Notes under the pieces: model-generated
Database searches by the model: none
Seen by the model: the letters and a program-made list of their open reading frames with translations, nothing else
Told to the model about the DNA's origin: nothing
Program-made: the position numbers and the translations under genes
Source: Erythrocercus mccallii
Lineage: Eukaryota > Chordata > Aves > Passeriformes > Dicruridae
Length of the DNA: 64,000 nt
Direction of reading: 5' to 3'
Assembly: GCA_013397435.1 (NCBI GenBank)
Contig: VZRG01000192.1
Location: forward strand, 188,441 to 252,440
In this document: piece by piece, positions 51,601 to 64,000 of the stretch
Numbering within the stretch: the first letter of the stretch is position 1
How the letters are laid out: each line of letters starts with the position of its first letter

Positions 51601-52687
51601 GTGTGGACAGAAATATAGTGATTTACAGAGCAGAGAAAAATAATCCTACCTCAACTTAAGGACAGTGACAGCAGAAGGACACTGGTCTAGTCAGATCTTT
51701 GCTACAGCCTAGTAAATATTCTCTATTTTTCCTTTTCCTAGGAAGAGTAGATCTACAAAGGCTGTCCCTTTTTACTCTGTAAACTATGGGGATTCACAAC
51801 AATTTAAAAAAATAAAAAAAAAGAAAGAAAAATAAACTGCCTGATTCTGGGTCCATAAAGAGCTACAGGCTTCAGTTAAAATTCACAGAAAAGCTTGTGC
51901 AAATCAATTTCTTCTTAGAGAATTTTTATTGTTCTCTTCTTTGTGCACATCTTTGTGGGAGATGGAAAATGGAGCAGAGGGTGTCTTTTCTATGTCATGT
52001 GTCTCAGCACATGGAATTTATATCATTCTTCTTTCTCCTCAGTTCAGAGAAGTGAAAGAAGAGAGTGTTTAAACTGTGGTGACATCCTATGGTATACAGA
52101 CTACCTAATTGTTTTCAGGTTTTTGCTTGAAAACAAGAGTACTTATGTATAACTGGAGTAGGGACAGAGTGATGTCTACAAGAACAGGCAAAGCAAAAAA
52201 CTAAGTTGGTCCAAAAATCATATAGTGTTCTTGGTTTAGGAGGTTTACAAGCTGACCCAGAGAGTAGCATTTACACTGGTTGTCTGGCCTGCTCAAAGAG
52301 GAGTTTGTACAGTCTGTGATTCTCTGTGCTTATATTCTAGGACTCTGAGTTTAGTCTGGGTTAGAAAACTTGGGCTGGACTCTGAACTCTTAAAAAGAGC
52401 ACTGCAAACATTTCAAATGTTCAATCTTGAGTGTCATTTCCTTTCTCTAGAAAATGTGTTTTTCCTAGATACAAAGCTTAGCACGAACCTCAATGTAGCA
52501 GACCACTAAGGTTAGGATAATGACTTTTATCTTTAAAAAAACATTTTATAGCATTCTTAGCAGCAATCAATACTACATGATAGAATGCTTTATGATTTAT
52601 TGCAGTCACATAGCGCACACTTACATGCAAGGGACTGAGTACATCCTCAGTTGTTTAGCAGATGACAAGCTGGGTTGATCTTCTGTA
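45601..52687. other. unique AT-rich non-coding DNA
   Basis: No named repeat is seen. A 16-base tandem duplication (tgatttttgccttta type) lies at 46544-46582, and an A-rich patch at 51805-51836. Two GC-richer patches at 49690-49860 and 50740-50960 look different from their surroundings and might be eroded elements, but I cannot assign them. Confidence 0.5.
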
Positions 52688-53460
52688 GGGTAGAAGGCCT
52701 CTGCAGGGACATCTGGACAGGCTGGATGGATGGGCTGAGGGAAATTGGATGAAATTCAACATGACCAGTTGCCAAGTCTTACACTTGGGTCACAACCCCA
52801 TGCAAAGCTACAGGCTTGGAACAGAGTGGCTGGAAAGCAGACTGGCGGAAAAGACCTGGGGGTGCTGATCAAGAGTGACTGAACATGAGCAGCTGTGCTC
52901 AAGAAGACCAAAGGCATCCTGGCCTGTAGCAGCAACAGTGCAGCCAGGAGGACTGGGGCACTGATCATCCCTCTGCACTTGATGCTGATGAGGCCACACC
53001 TTGAACCCTGTGTTCAGTTTTGTACTCTGTACTTCAAAAAGCATCTGAGGGAGTTGGGACTGTTTAGTCTGGAGAAAAGGTGTCTCATGGAAGACCTTAT
53101 TGCTCTCTGCAACTACCTGAAAGGAGAGTGTGGCCAGGTGGGGTTGGTCACTTCACCCAAGTAACAAGTGATAGGACAAGAGGAAATGTCCTCAGATGGT
53201 ACCAGGGGAGGTTTAGATTGGATGTTACCAATAAATTCTTCATTGAAAAGAGCACTAGAATTCTTCACTGTCAAACACTAATATAGGCTGCTTAGGAAAG
53301 TGGTTTAGTCATTATCTCTGGAGGTATCTGGAAGATATGTAGATGTGTCATTTAGGGAAGTGATCTAGTGGTGGACTTGGCAGTAATGGATTAACAGTTG
53401 GACTCAATGACCTTAAAGATATTAAAGATCTTTTCCAAGGTAAACAATTCTATGATTCTA
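52688..53460 (+). mobile_element. CR1 LINE 3' end with intact terminal repeat
   Basis: Starts in the reverse transcriptase C-terminal third and runs to the CR1 3' end, closing with attctatgattcta (53447-53460), the short terminal repeat typical of the family. Frames break several times. The peptide SDRTRGN and the following GRFRLD segment are readable in the frame 53080-53286. At about 53037-53043 the text passes from acttcaaaaa to ctgagggagttgggactg, skipping roughly 85 bases normally present. It is not coding-competent. The preserved 3' terminus suggests it is younger than the copies at 9580 and 24901. Confidence 0.85.
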
Positions 53461-56400
53461 ACTTAATGTATGACATAATTTTCCAACCACTTTGGTGTAG
53501 GGCTCCAAAACATAACAACCATTAGTAGGATATGCTATTTTTTTTCACAGCTATCTTAAATAGTTATGATTTTTTTGCATTCATCTATTGTTTCTTTTTT
53601 GAGGAGAGTGGGGATTTTTTTATGTGGTGAACCAAAATTAATACAGCATTTAATCTAAAGTCATTGCTGTTTCTTTGTAATGTAAGTTTTCATTGATGTC
53701 TTCATAATAGATATACTAGATAACCAATGTGTATCTGATGTACCCAAACCAAAAAAATTGATGACAAGTGGAAGTGTTTTTCCAATTGTAGTGGGAGTTT
53801 GAATTGGCTTCAGTTTACGCAATATAAATTATTAGAGAGGCTAACACATTACCAGTAGCTGAACCTTCTATTATTGGATAGAAACTTAGCTATAGCACAG
53901 ACTGAGTTGAGCCTTCTTTTGTGTGTTCATACACACATAACTTCTGACATAAAGCGGTCTCTGAACTTAAAAAGTTAATCCAGATATTGTTAAAGAGGTG
54001 TTGAAATAAGTGGCACTTGAGAAGTTCACATTTTTTGGTTCGTTTTTACCTCTTCCAGGAACTACTCTGCTTCTCAAATTGCACCAATTCATGTGTTTGG
54101 TTTTTAACTTGAAATTTTCAGTGATCCATATTCAGGCTAGTCCCACATTCTCCCTCATTTTAGAGAGCTTTGGGTGTGAGCAAGATAAAGAACAAATAGA
54201 GTAAGGGATTTGCGTGGTGTATCACAGTCAATATAACTATGCACACATTTCTTCTGAACTGAGTACTATGACAACAAGAGAATTCTGGTACTAAATCACA
54301 TGTGAATGTTAAATTCTATTCTAAGAGATTTGGTACACTATAGAGACATTTCAGGCCATGAAAGGATAGTTTTGTAAATAGAGTATATAGAACCTATGCT
54401 CTGAATACCAGTAGGCATTTGGTGTTACCCTGAAGAGCCTGTCTAATTTCTGACTGAAAATCAGATGTGGGAACATTCATTTAAGAGAGGTGTGAGGTCT
54501 AATATTGTTTTCTCCAGAATCCTTTCCTGTTTGTTGCTGAGGGCATACTTGGTAGGAAGCTAATTGGTTTCTAAATACATAATATTTCCCCTAAGTCATG
54601 AATCCATCCCCTACAGACACTGATTTCACAGATATTTGAATTTGATCAGAGAAACAAAATACACAAAGTATTTTTACTCAAAAGATTTCTATTGACAGAT
54701 TGGAAGAATAATTGTGTTTTAAAAGTTACCATTAATTAAAATGCTGCAGATCTGTTTACTTTGTTGTATTGCACTTCTTTGTACATATATCCACATGCTT
54801 TCTAGTTTGTAGTTACTTGTATATGTTCCTATGATTGTTTATTTAAAACAAACAACTTTTTGCTAGGGCTTCTGAGAAGAGGCTATATTTTGAAACAGTT
54901 TCTCTAGAGAAATGAAGAAAGTGTTTGAATTTAAACATCAGTTGTGGATTTAAGGTCTTATAGTGTCTAAGGGATGCTGCTGCTGAAAAATAATTCCAAT
55001 TACAAACTTAACTGAACTTTGTATGCTGGTGTTGCTAACATACTGCTATTCTGTTAAAAACAAGCGGGGAAAGAAAAAGAAATTATCCTAAGATATTGAT
55101 TTTGAAGACTGTGAAGAAAGAACAGGTGGTTGAATTCTGCTGTAAGCAAAATGGCAGCAAATCAGTTAGAAATAGCAGTTGAAAAGGAAAAATGGAAGTC
55201 TGAAAGAGAAAGGTTGTAAGCTAAAACTAAGCTAAAAAGTCTTTGGTATACTGTAATGAATATTGGTATGTGTGCCATCATACCTATGCTTTGTGAGTAT
55301 CAATGTTTGCTGCCTGTCAGCCCAACATGGAAGACAAGCTTGAAGTAAGAGAACCAGTCTTCCATAAGGCTCTTTCAGATATGTTACTATATAGATATGG
55401 AATTGTCCAGTTGTGCAGTGCTCCCTGTGCACTGCTCAGTCTAGCTCTTGTCTTAAATCTGTCTAGCTCTTGTCATGAGTGATGGCAGTATACTCCATTC
55501 CCTTCAAGTGCAAGGAATTTAGACAGACTTGGAAGAAACTAGTTTTCAATTAATTGCTATGCTATTCATTGGGAATTCTCCATTAAGCACAGGTAATACC
55601 AAAATACCCAGTTTCTGAACATAATCTGCATTCTTGCACATAATCACAAATAAGAATTATTAACACTTGATGGTAATTTACTAGCTATAGGAATGCTAGA
55701 GGCAAAGCAAAATTTTGCTGTCTCATAACAAAGAGTCCAGGTAGTAGAAACCTTGAAAAATAATTAAACAAAACCCTGAAACTATTGTAGTGAATGTTTT
55801 TTTACTCTCATGTTCACATTTGGTGCTAACATCATTTAAAATATATATTTATTTGTGTGAACTGTTTTAAAGAGGGAAATATTGAGAAAATACTTTTAGG
55901 ATTGGCTATTAGGATTTGAATGCATTACCCATTAAAATTTGGTTTTGTTTTCACTTCTGCCTCTCTAAAATTGGGTAACCTAGTGCAAATCAGGGCATCA
56001 CTCGGAATCTGAGATTTCCATTTTGACAATGGGGGACTAAATAACCTTATATAGTCCCACCTTTCCTCTATTCTCTTTTGACCTTTTTAAAGTGATTTGC
56101 TTGTACTAGCCTCTTATGAGACAGTAGGTTTTTGCACTGTGAATATGCAGAACTTTCACAGGGATTCTAATGAAGATTAATGTGTCTAAGTATTAATGCA
56201 GTGTTAAAAATCAAAACTAATTATTTGGTTCTTTCACATCTTCCTACTTCACTGTATCTTTTCTCTAGTAGGCCTCTCAGCAATTTGAAGGGTTAAATAA
56301 TGTAACAGAGTTTTGCCTCCTGCAATTAGATTTTCTCTGCTGTGTTTCCTGCTGTGGTGTTAAGGGAGCTGATCAAGAGCAAAGCTGTAGATATTTGTAC

Positions 56401-58202
56401 ATATATTGAAAACGTTCAGGGTGGTATTCAGGTCCCTTTGAAATCAGTGAGAATTCAATGGCAATGCTCTCTCTGTTTAAATGGAGTAAGGATTTTAACT
56501 TCTTTATGGTCTTACAGGAAATTTCTGGATTCCAGAAAAGAGCAGTACTTCAGTTAAATGTTTCAGCAGTGTTTCTCCCAATCCAGCTGAACTCAAAGCC
56601 TCAGTTTGATGTGAGGCTGAGTAAATGCTCAGGAAAGAATAAAAGTTTGACTTTCCATCTCAGCTGTGACAAGGAAAGCCATTTAAAAAATCATTCAGGA
56701 AGGAGGAAGAAGGGGAATCTCAGATTTTTTTTTCTTAATATGTAACAAGACACAATAATTTTACATTTTAAATATTTTTTCCCTTTTTCAGGACCACTTA
56801 GTAAGAATATGCAGTTTTGTCTGCATTTTGAGAGATAATTCACTGAAATGAGCTGTTGTTAAGTAGTGAGATCACTGCTGATAAGATAGGGGATTAATAT
56901 ATGTTATCTAGCCCAAATCAGGGGTTTATGTATGTTTCCTTGTTTGAAGGCAGTGGGGGTGGGACTTCCTGCCTCTGTAGCATTTCCAGAGCACTTCCTG
57001 CTTTTCACAAAACAGCAAGCAGCAGATACAACAAGAACCATAAAACACAGTTAACCAAAAGCCATCAAGTTTGTGCCGTGTTCTTCACCATGGCGTTAAA
57101 AATCAGTAATTAAATAAATCTCTAGAGAACATGCAGGATCTGAACAGATGCTGCATTCTCCTTTCAACTCAGTAACCTAAGGGATCTCCTGTCTCCGTAC
57201 TTGACTTGCCACTTATTATTGCCAAGGCATGAGCAGAGATCTTTGTAGAATATAGAAGGAAATCAATATACCCTTTAGACTAAGACAAGGTGTATTATTA
57301 TCATAGTATCTCGTATAGGGTTATATCCTATACATATATATGTACACATAAATAAATCCCCAGAAATTCAGGTAGTCATAGCTATTTTTGCTCTTTTTAT
57401 TGTTTATAGCTTTAGTTTTATTAAGGCAAACATTTGATATCACATATTCAAAATAATTTCTGCCACAAAATGTGGGAGGGTGTGGGGTGGAACTTTAGTT
57501 CTCAGCTAAATTCAGGTCTGAATTCAGTTTTAAGCTTAGAAAAAGAGTAGCGAGAATCAAGGATGTTTTCATGTGTGTCAGACTTCTAAGCTAAAGTCTC
57601 CTACACATGCTTTATGCAAGTACTAAATAATTCTGTATTTTATAAATTAAGTAGGTGGACATGATGTTAAGAAATTATTAACTGGCAGTTGTCAGGTGTA
57701 CCTCATAAAGATGATGGAGAAGTACAGTCAATATAAGGCTTCTGCTGAATTTCACAACTGAAGCATGTAGGTGTGCACATGAACAAAATTAGCCATTAAG
57801 TAGAAAAGTAGTAAGAAATTATGTTATGAAATATGTTGACTGTTTTACTTGTTTCCCATTTCTCTTTATTCTCTGGGTTGCAAAGCAAAAATTTGCCCAC
57901 TCTTTGAGAAGTTAATGATCACTGAATGACATATTCAATATAAGTGGGACAAGGCCAAAGGTGCAGTTAATATTTTTTTTCTGTACTTGATCAGTTATGT
58001 GTTGCTTGATGGGATAATTCATGGTGACAAAACATAAGCAACACTTTAGCTTTTAGGCAGCTGGAAAACAGCATGAGATGGTGCCCTTCTTGCAGTGCAA
58101 CTACGATGGAAAAAAGGTTAGAGATGCAAGGAAAATACAAATGACTATACAGACAGTTTTTCCTCCCCTCTTGCTTTTCTTGCTCTGAAAGAGAAAAAGA
58201 GA
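53461..58202. other. unique AT-rich non-coding DNA
   Basis: Nothing recognised apart from a possible G-quadruplex sequence at 57474-57490, an AT dinucleotide-like patch at about 57331-57352 and a 22-base-period duplication at 55441-55474. Confidence 0.5.
57474..57490 (+). other. potential G-quadruplex sequence
   Basis: GGGAGGGTGTGGGGTGG: three runs of three or more G with one- to three-base loops and a final GG. It needs a bulge or a two-tetrad fold to complete four runs. Confidence 0.4.
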
Positions 58203-58234
58203 NNNNNNNNNNNNNNNNNNNNNNNNNNNNNNNN

Positions 58235-58320
58235 AAGGAAGGAAGGAAGGAAGGAAGGAAGGAAGGAAGGAAGGAAGGAAGGAAGGAAGGAAGGAAGGAG
58301 AAAGAAAGAAAGAAAGAAAG
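58235..58320 (+). repeat. (AAGG)n then (AAAG)n purine microsatellite with adjacent gap
   Basis: About 66 bases of pure AAGG pass into about 20 bases of AAAG. A run of 32 N lies immediately to the left (58203-58234), and the sequence left of the gap is also purine-rich. The strand is entirely A and G. The minus-strand serine/phenylalanine-rich ORF is an artefact. Confidence 0.95.
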
Positions 58321-61300
58321 ACTGTTTATTATTTTCACCTCATGCTTGATTTATTCGATGCAGTTCTTTTTTGTTTCCAGTTTTTAGCCAAACTGGGGAA
58401 ATGTTTTGTTTCGAAAAATAGTTTGGGTAGATTTTTTTCTAAATTGTGGATGGAGAAACAGGGAATTAAGGAAGAAACAAAACTTTTTCTTTGGTCAAGC
58501 CTTTAAAATATTTTTTATTTCAACATTGGCAATTTTCTAAACAAAGTTGTTACTTCAAAACAAAAACAAATGAGTTATTTTAGAAAACAAAGTTTAAACT
58601 TTCCTGAAATGAAAAAAATCCACAAAAATAAATTTACTACAACCACAATAACACTTGTCTAATGATAAAACTGGTTTTGTTTTTATTTTTATTTTTTGCT
58701 TCTTTAGCAAAGCATATAATAAAGCCCTCAAAAACTGCTCCACTTCTGTTTGGTTTTAGTTTCGCCTCCTGGCTGATCTTACTGTTTTTAAGTTTCCTTG
58801 TCTTTTTCTTTCCAACCTTTCACATTCTTTCCTCATTGACTTTTTTTTCCATGCTGATTCTTATAAATGCAAGTTATCAATAAATAATCAATGGAGGTAT
58901 CAAAGAAGCCACAGGAAGTCTGTCAACACTGTAGAGAAGCTGACATGGCTCTGGGTTAGGTTTCTCCTTCAACTCGACTCATCCATGAGCTGCAGTGAGA
59001 AGAATATGGTGACTCAGAAAGGACTCTTGAAGGGCTGCTTGCTGGATAAACCAAAGGGGAAAGCTAGTGAGCAAGTAGTATCTTCATTGAAATGTTCTCA
59101 GTCACATTGTTTCCACTGTATTCAGCAGAGTACTGCTGTCTTTCTCTTCTGTGCAATATCACATTGCGCTTTCACACCATATCAGGTTTACACCCTGCTA
59201 GGCAGCACAGAGCTGTCATCCATCCTCTTCCTGCATAAGCAAACGACGTTTAAGTTTGGAAAAATTGCCATACTACAATATCTAGCTGTTATTTTGAGAA
59301 ACCTCAAATATAACTGATTCTAAGAAAGGACCCCTCATAACAGTCTGTTTTCTCCGTGTTTTCTCTTGAGCTGCACTATTCTATACCTCAGGTTTTTGCT
59401 GGGCTGCATTCCTACTGCTCATCAGGCCTGAATCTAGCAAGGGGTTCCTGTGAGATTTGATGTTTTCAAGAACGTAATGTGAAAATAGAGTTCAGATATG
59501 GTGTTTAGAAGAGCTTCAGTGCAAAGCCAAAGCAACAGGCTTCAGTGCAAGATTACCCCTCATTGCCTTTTCATTTTATTCTTTTTCACGCTTTCCTTGG
59601 TACAATGACCTAATTCAGATGCTGGAAACATTATAGTACAGAGGTCTTAAACTATAGAAATCCCACCCCTCATTTCCTGTCCTTTTTCAAGTTTGTAGCA
59701 AGTCTATAAATTACAGTAACCTCTATGAAAAATAAAGATGTGTTCAATTAAATGTAATAGTGAACCCCAAGATATTGTCATTTTGGTTTTGCAGTAAAGA
59801 TTGTGTAAAATATGGATTCAACATTACTGTTTCCTTTTAAAAGGCATCATAACCCACCCAGCGAGCTCAATTCAGTTTGGGATCTACTTACGTATTTTTC
59901 AGTTTTGGACCTCTTGGCAGTCCAAATGGAGTTTCAGAGCCTACACTTAAGCTTCTGTTCATTTATATATTGGTCTTAATTACAGTATTATTGAATTGTT
60001 GCAATCTCCATTGTTATGGAGAAACTCCATTGTTATGACTAGGATGGAAGTGGGGATCAAAAAGCAACCTCAGGAAAGAAATTAGTGTTTGTTTTTCAAC
60101 CTCATAAATTGAAGGTTGGAGGAAAATGTGTAATGGACCTTTATAAAAGCATAGCAGATATGAATTCTAGGGTCAGAGAAGGGGTGTTTACGATCAAGGA
60201 CATTGTTGGGCCAGAAAAAAGGATACTAACTGACTAAATTTAGGCTGGAAAGTGTTCCTCTGATGGTAAGAATATTCTGCTAATAGTGTTCTGGAATTGT
60301 CTTTTAATGTTAGCAGCAAGACTCAGGCCAAACCCAACTCATTAGAGTTTGAACTGCTTTCTGGATAGGATTAAACAATCAGCTTGCATTAGCAGAGGTC
60401 TTTTCTGGAGGCAGTTTCTTTTCCTGTATTCAACTTAACTATTTTTTATAACAAAAATTGTAAAAGTTCATAAATTGTGAGCTTAAAACATTTTTTCTTA
60501 AAGACACAATATTCAGAGATTTATGTAAGAGTAATGTGAATGAAAGGACTAGCTGAAAGAATGCATGATTATTTGGAGTTTGTTTCTGGCATTATATAAA
60601 ATAAAGCTTGATTGCATGATATACTTTGTATTGCTACAATCTTATGTGATTGCTCTAGATAGAACTAGTAAGCCATTGAAAAACATAGTTGGAAAATACA
60701 AAGGACATTTTTGTTCCTTTCAACACCTCATGTTCTTTATTCAAAAACAGACTCTTGCTATGACACAGTCTCTTCGATGTGTTGTGGTTTGTGGTCATAG
60801 TTTAGTAGCTTTGGATTGCAGCCCAAGGTGCGTTGAAGTTTAGGTGTCACAAATGCTACCCTGTTTCCAAATAAAGATCAGCTTCCCTGTGCTTCTCACC
60901 TTGAAACCTTTGCAAATGTGACCTTTTTGAACTTGTTTGTGTGCAAGGATACACCACAGAAAAACTTTTTGCTCTTAACTAGTAAAGTCTATGATACCCC
61001 ATGCATTGGGGCATGACAGTCCATTACTCCTGTGTTGAACATTTGGGTTTCTCAGGACTTGGTTGTGCTTTTTTTCCAGGTTTGTATATGTAACAGTTCA
61101 CTTTTGTTGAAGTCTTTGTTGTGTGCAAACCTTGCTTAGACCGGGATAAAACTTCCATTCATATGGGGGTTTTTGCTGCTTTTTTATTTCAAATGAAGTG
61201 GCAATATATTATGTAAACTGCAATATGTGGCCTGCAAAACTCCATGAATATACGTTGAAAGTCAGGTTTTCTGAATTTGCTAGAACCAATGAAAACCTGC

Positions 61301-64000
61301 CACTTGAAAGCCCAAAGATATTGAAAAGAAGCATTTGTGCCTGGGTCAGGGGAGAGTTTTAGTAATGTACAGATGGTAGCTATGGAAACAATATCTGAGT
61401 TTTCCTAGATGGGCATGAGAAATGTAAATAATGAACAAACCGTACCAAATAAATGTACGTACTGCACTAAATAGAGGTAAAACGAATTCACTAAGAAATC
61501 ATAGAACTGGCAGCTGCACATTTATTTCTGTTCGGTGTGTGTGCAGTGAATAAAACCTTAGCCAAGGGCTAGGCTGCACATCTGCCTTGACCCTAATGCT
61601 ACAGGCTCTAATATAAACATTTTAAAAAAATCTAAACCTATTTCATGTGTTCCAGCATAGTACACAAAGACCATTGCTCTCTGGAGTGATTTTATTAAGT
61701 ACAACTGCCCTTGCTTAAAACGTTTTTAGCTTTCAGTTTTCAACAGCTCAACTCTGACCTAGCAGATAAAAGCAATTTTGTATGTGTGATTTTAGGTAAA
61801 GGAGTTGTATTCAAAGATTTCAGGCTGGTACCTCTTTCTTTATTTGTCTGCTCCATGTTTCTTTCACAAGAAGATATCTGCTGAGAAATTCCACAGTAAA
61901 CTTTGCCTCATCCTACCAGAAGAGCTTTTTGTGAGATGTCCAGACTGGATGATTTTCTAAGGCTAAGTCAGTGCAAAGTATAAAGTAAGAGACATGAGCA
62001 TTAATGAAACCTTTCATCTTTTCAGTTTTGCTTTGGTTGGACAAAGATAACTAGGTATTTATATTTAGCTTTTTACTGTCTGTTTTTGAATTGCTCTTCC
62101 ATTATTACATATCCAGGTATGTAGAGCTTGACCACTAGCATTCTTTAAATAATCTCATTTCCATACCTCACCTGATCAACTACACAATCAAAATAATCGA
62201 TAAACTGTTTAAAAGGCTTTAATTTGAGGAGTTAAGGGTGTATTTGTCTCACTGAGTGGAAAATAAAGAAGATGTTCAGCAATTGTTAACAAAAACGTGT
62301 TGCTTGTAAAATAAATTGTTTTCTTTCCACATATGTAAATTATTTTAAAAAATGAGAGAGAAAAAAGTTTAATGTTGGTGGTTGAGACACTTTACCCAGG
62401 AAGTGGCATCACATGAGTTGTTGTGTCTAGTCTGTTTTTTATTCATACTTACATATTTCTACAATGTGCAAAGGGACGAATAAAGGAGATTGAAGTATCC
62501 ACGTAATCACCAGAATATCCAGATAGCTGTGCTGGAGGTGGTCGGTTCATGTGTTAGCTGGCAAACAAAGACAGCCTGTATTTTACTTTAAGTGACTGGA
62601 CTAAACCGCTTTCCTCCATTTTAAAACAACCAAAACAAACTTATTTCTGAACAAACCTTCTTTCCTAGTTTGGCTTGAATTTGTAAAAATTTCAAGCTGA
62701 AACTTTTATGAAACATTTTATGGAAATTTTGTGGTTTGTAAGTTTTGCCCAGCTCTCACTGCATCCAGATCAAAGCACACCTTAACATTTTTGACTCAAG
62801 CATCATCCTGCACACATAAGTATAAAGAACTGTCTTTTTAATACAGGTGGACAAGTCAGCCTCTAAAAAATTATCTCTGTGCAGTCAGTCTCTAACACTA
62901 ATATTTCCTGGATGATCTCTGACAAAGTAGAAATCCGTGAAGAGAAAATTTTATAGTTCACTGGCAATCATAACAGCAGGCCTCTTGTTCCAAGAATGGA
63001 GGCCTAATTACCTTCTGAAATTCAAAAAAATCACACTGAGTATAGTATATTTTACATCATGTGCTACAGTTATTTTAAGACATGAGCAATTTCAATCTTT
63101 TTTTAATAAAAGCTTTTTGCATGGCACTTCAGCAAATTTGTGTATAAATGGGTTTCCAGAATCACTTACTTTCTTGGCATTTATTCAGGAAGATGCGAAT
63201 TCTGTTAACTGGCATCTATATATAGATGTCATAAATGCACAGACATAATTTAATTAACTCTTCGGTTGGTTTGTTGTTTTTTTTTAGAAACATCTTTAAA
63301 ATAAACTAAAATTCTGTGCATCATCTTTGAGGTAACTTTAAATAAAGCCAATTTACAGTCCTGGGAAAATGCCTGCCTAGACCAGCTTTTAAAAGTTTGA
63401 TCCATATGAGTTATTGTTCTCTATTTAACAACAAAATCAATTAAAAAAATACACCCTTAATTTTTGTTGTTTTCACTCATGAAAATATTGAGAAATAATT
63501 AACAGAATGGTAGTGGTGGAGACACCAAAAAAACAGTCAGAATAAATTACTGAATACTGCAATAATTGTCACTGCTTGCAATGCTTCAAAAACAATCTCT
63601 CTCTCAAGAGTCTGATCCTGGTCCCTTTCAAGCTGATGGAAGTACTTCAATTAATTAAATGAAAAACAGCATTGACATAAGTTAAAATGAACTTGTTAGC
63701 TGGAGTGTCACTTTATATTCTGCCTCCACAGAGCTTAAATTTGTTGCCTACCAAATGAAATTCTCTTCATTTGCTTACTACATTTTAACTGCAAAGTACG
63801 TAAAAAGCAGTATTTTATGTTTTGATGAGAAATATCCCTGTCTTGTGTTTACTTGGGTTTAATCTTCATATGTCTGTGCCACTGTGGGAGGTAAACTCAC
63901 AGGTTTCCCATTTCAAATCAATCTCTTACCTATTTACCTGTGAGTTGTTGCTGACTATTAAGCTTTGGGTGACCAGACCATTGGGTTGTGTGAAGTCACT
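58321..64000. other. unique AT-rich non-coding DNA
   Basis: No repeat family, RNA gene or exon is recognised. A 13-base direct repeat with 19-base period (ctccattgttatg) lies at 60006-60037. Frames of up to 110 codons (58985-59317) show no domain. Confidence 0.5.

Noticed and set aside
57331..57352. AT palindrome tacatatatatgta as a functional site
   Set aside because: Simple AT dinucleotide sequence, expected by chance in this composition.
1..64000. Bacterial or phage-type systems, CRISPR arrays, operons
   Set aside because: No spaced direct repeats, ribosome-binding sites or dense ORFs; all recognised elements are vertebrate retroelements.

Overview
The window looks like ordinary non-coding nuclear DNA from a bird, most likely a songbird. 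It is AT-rich and mostly unique sequence. The recognisable dispersed repeats are 5'-truncated CR1 LINEs and avian-type endogenous retrovirus (ERV) LTRs. There are no mammalian SINEs, no operon-like ORF packing, and two runs of N typical of a vertebrate assembly. The bird assignment rests on established knowledge of CR1 and the LTR style; the songbird part is inference. I found no protein-coding exon, tRNA, rRNA, snRNA or CRISPR array that I can support. Nearly all ORFs are 60-110 codons, the length expected by chance in such sequence. The longer ones lie in repeats or carry no recognisable domain.

Layout. Positions 1-7090 are unique AT-rich DNA, followed by a G/T-only stretch (7086-7206). A well-bounded solo LTR on the minus strand lies at 7516-8072 with a target-site duplication. 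A degenerate tandem repeat of about 70-97 bp follows (8691-8950), then an old CR1 3' end (9580-10012). After 4.6 kb of unique DNA comes a decayed ERV integrase fragment (14660-15160), a CR1 3' end (15805-16255), an (AGGAG)n array with an assembly gap (16495-16693), a TAG/TAA microsatellite (17055-17131), and a roughly 1 kb CR1 on the minus strand carrying part of the reverse transcriptase (17716-18700). A second minus-strand LTR is at 19259-19783, a CR1 3'-end scrap at 21560-21625, and a long minus-strand LTR with internal repeats at 23852-24870, followed at once by an old CR1 tail (24901-25230).

From 25.2 to 44 kb there is no repeat I can name. A minus-strand CR1 with a large internal deletion occupies 44060-45600. 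A plus-strand CR1 3' end that keeps its terminal short repeat is at 52688-53460. An (AAGG)n/(AAAG)n purine array next to the second N gap is at 58235-58320, and the rest is unique AT-rich DNA.

No genes work together here. The transposable elements all look dead or reduced to LTRs. The long homopolymer T tracts, the G/T-only patches and the shared minus orientation of all three LTRs would fit an intron of a gene transcribed on the plus strand, but this is a weak inference. I did not find a new biological system.
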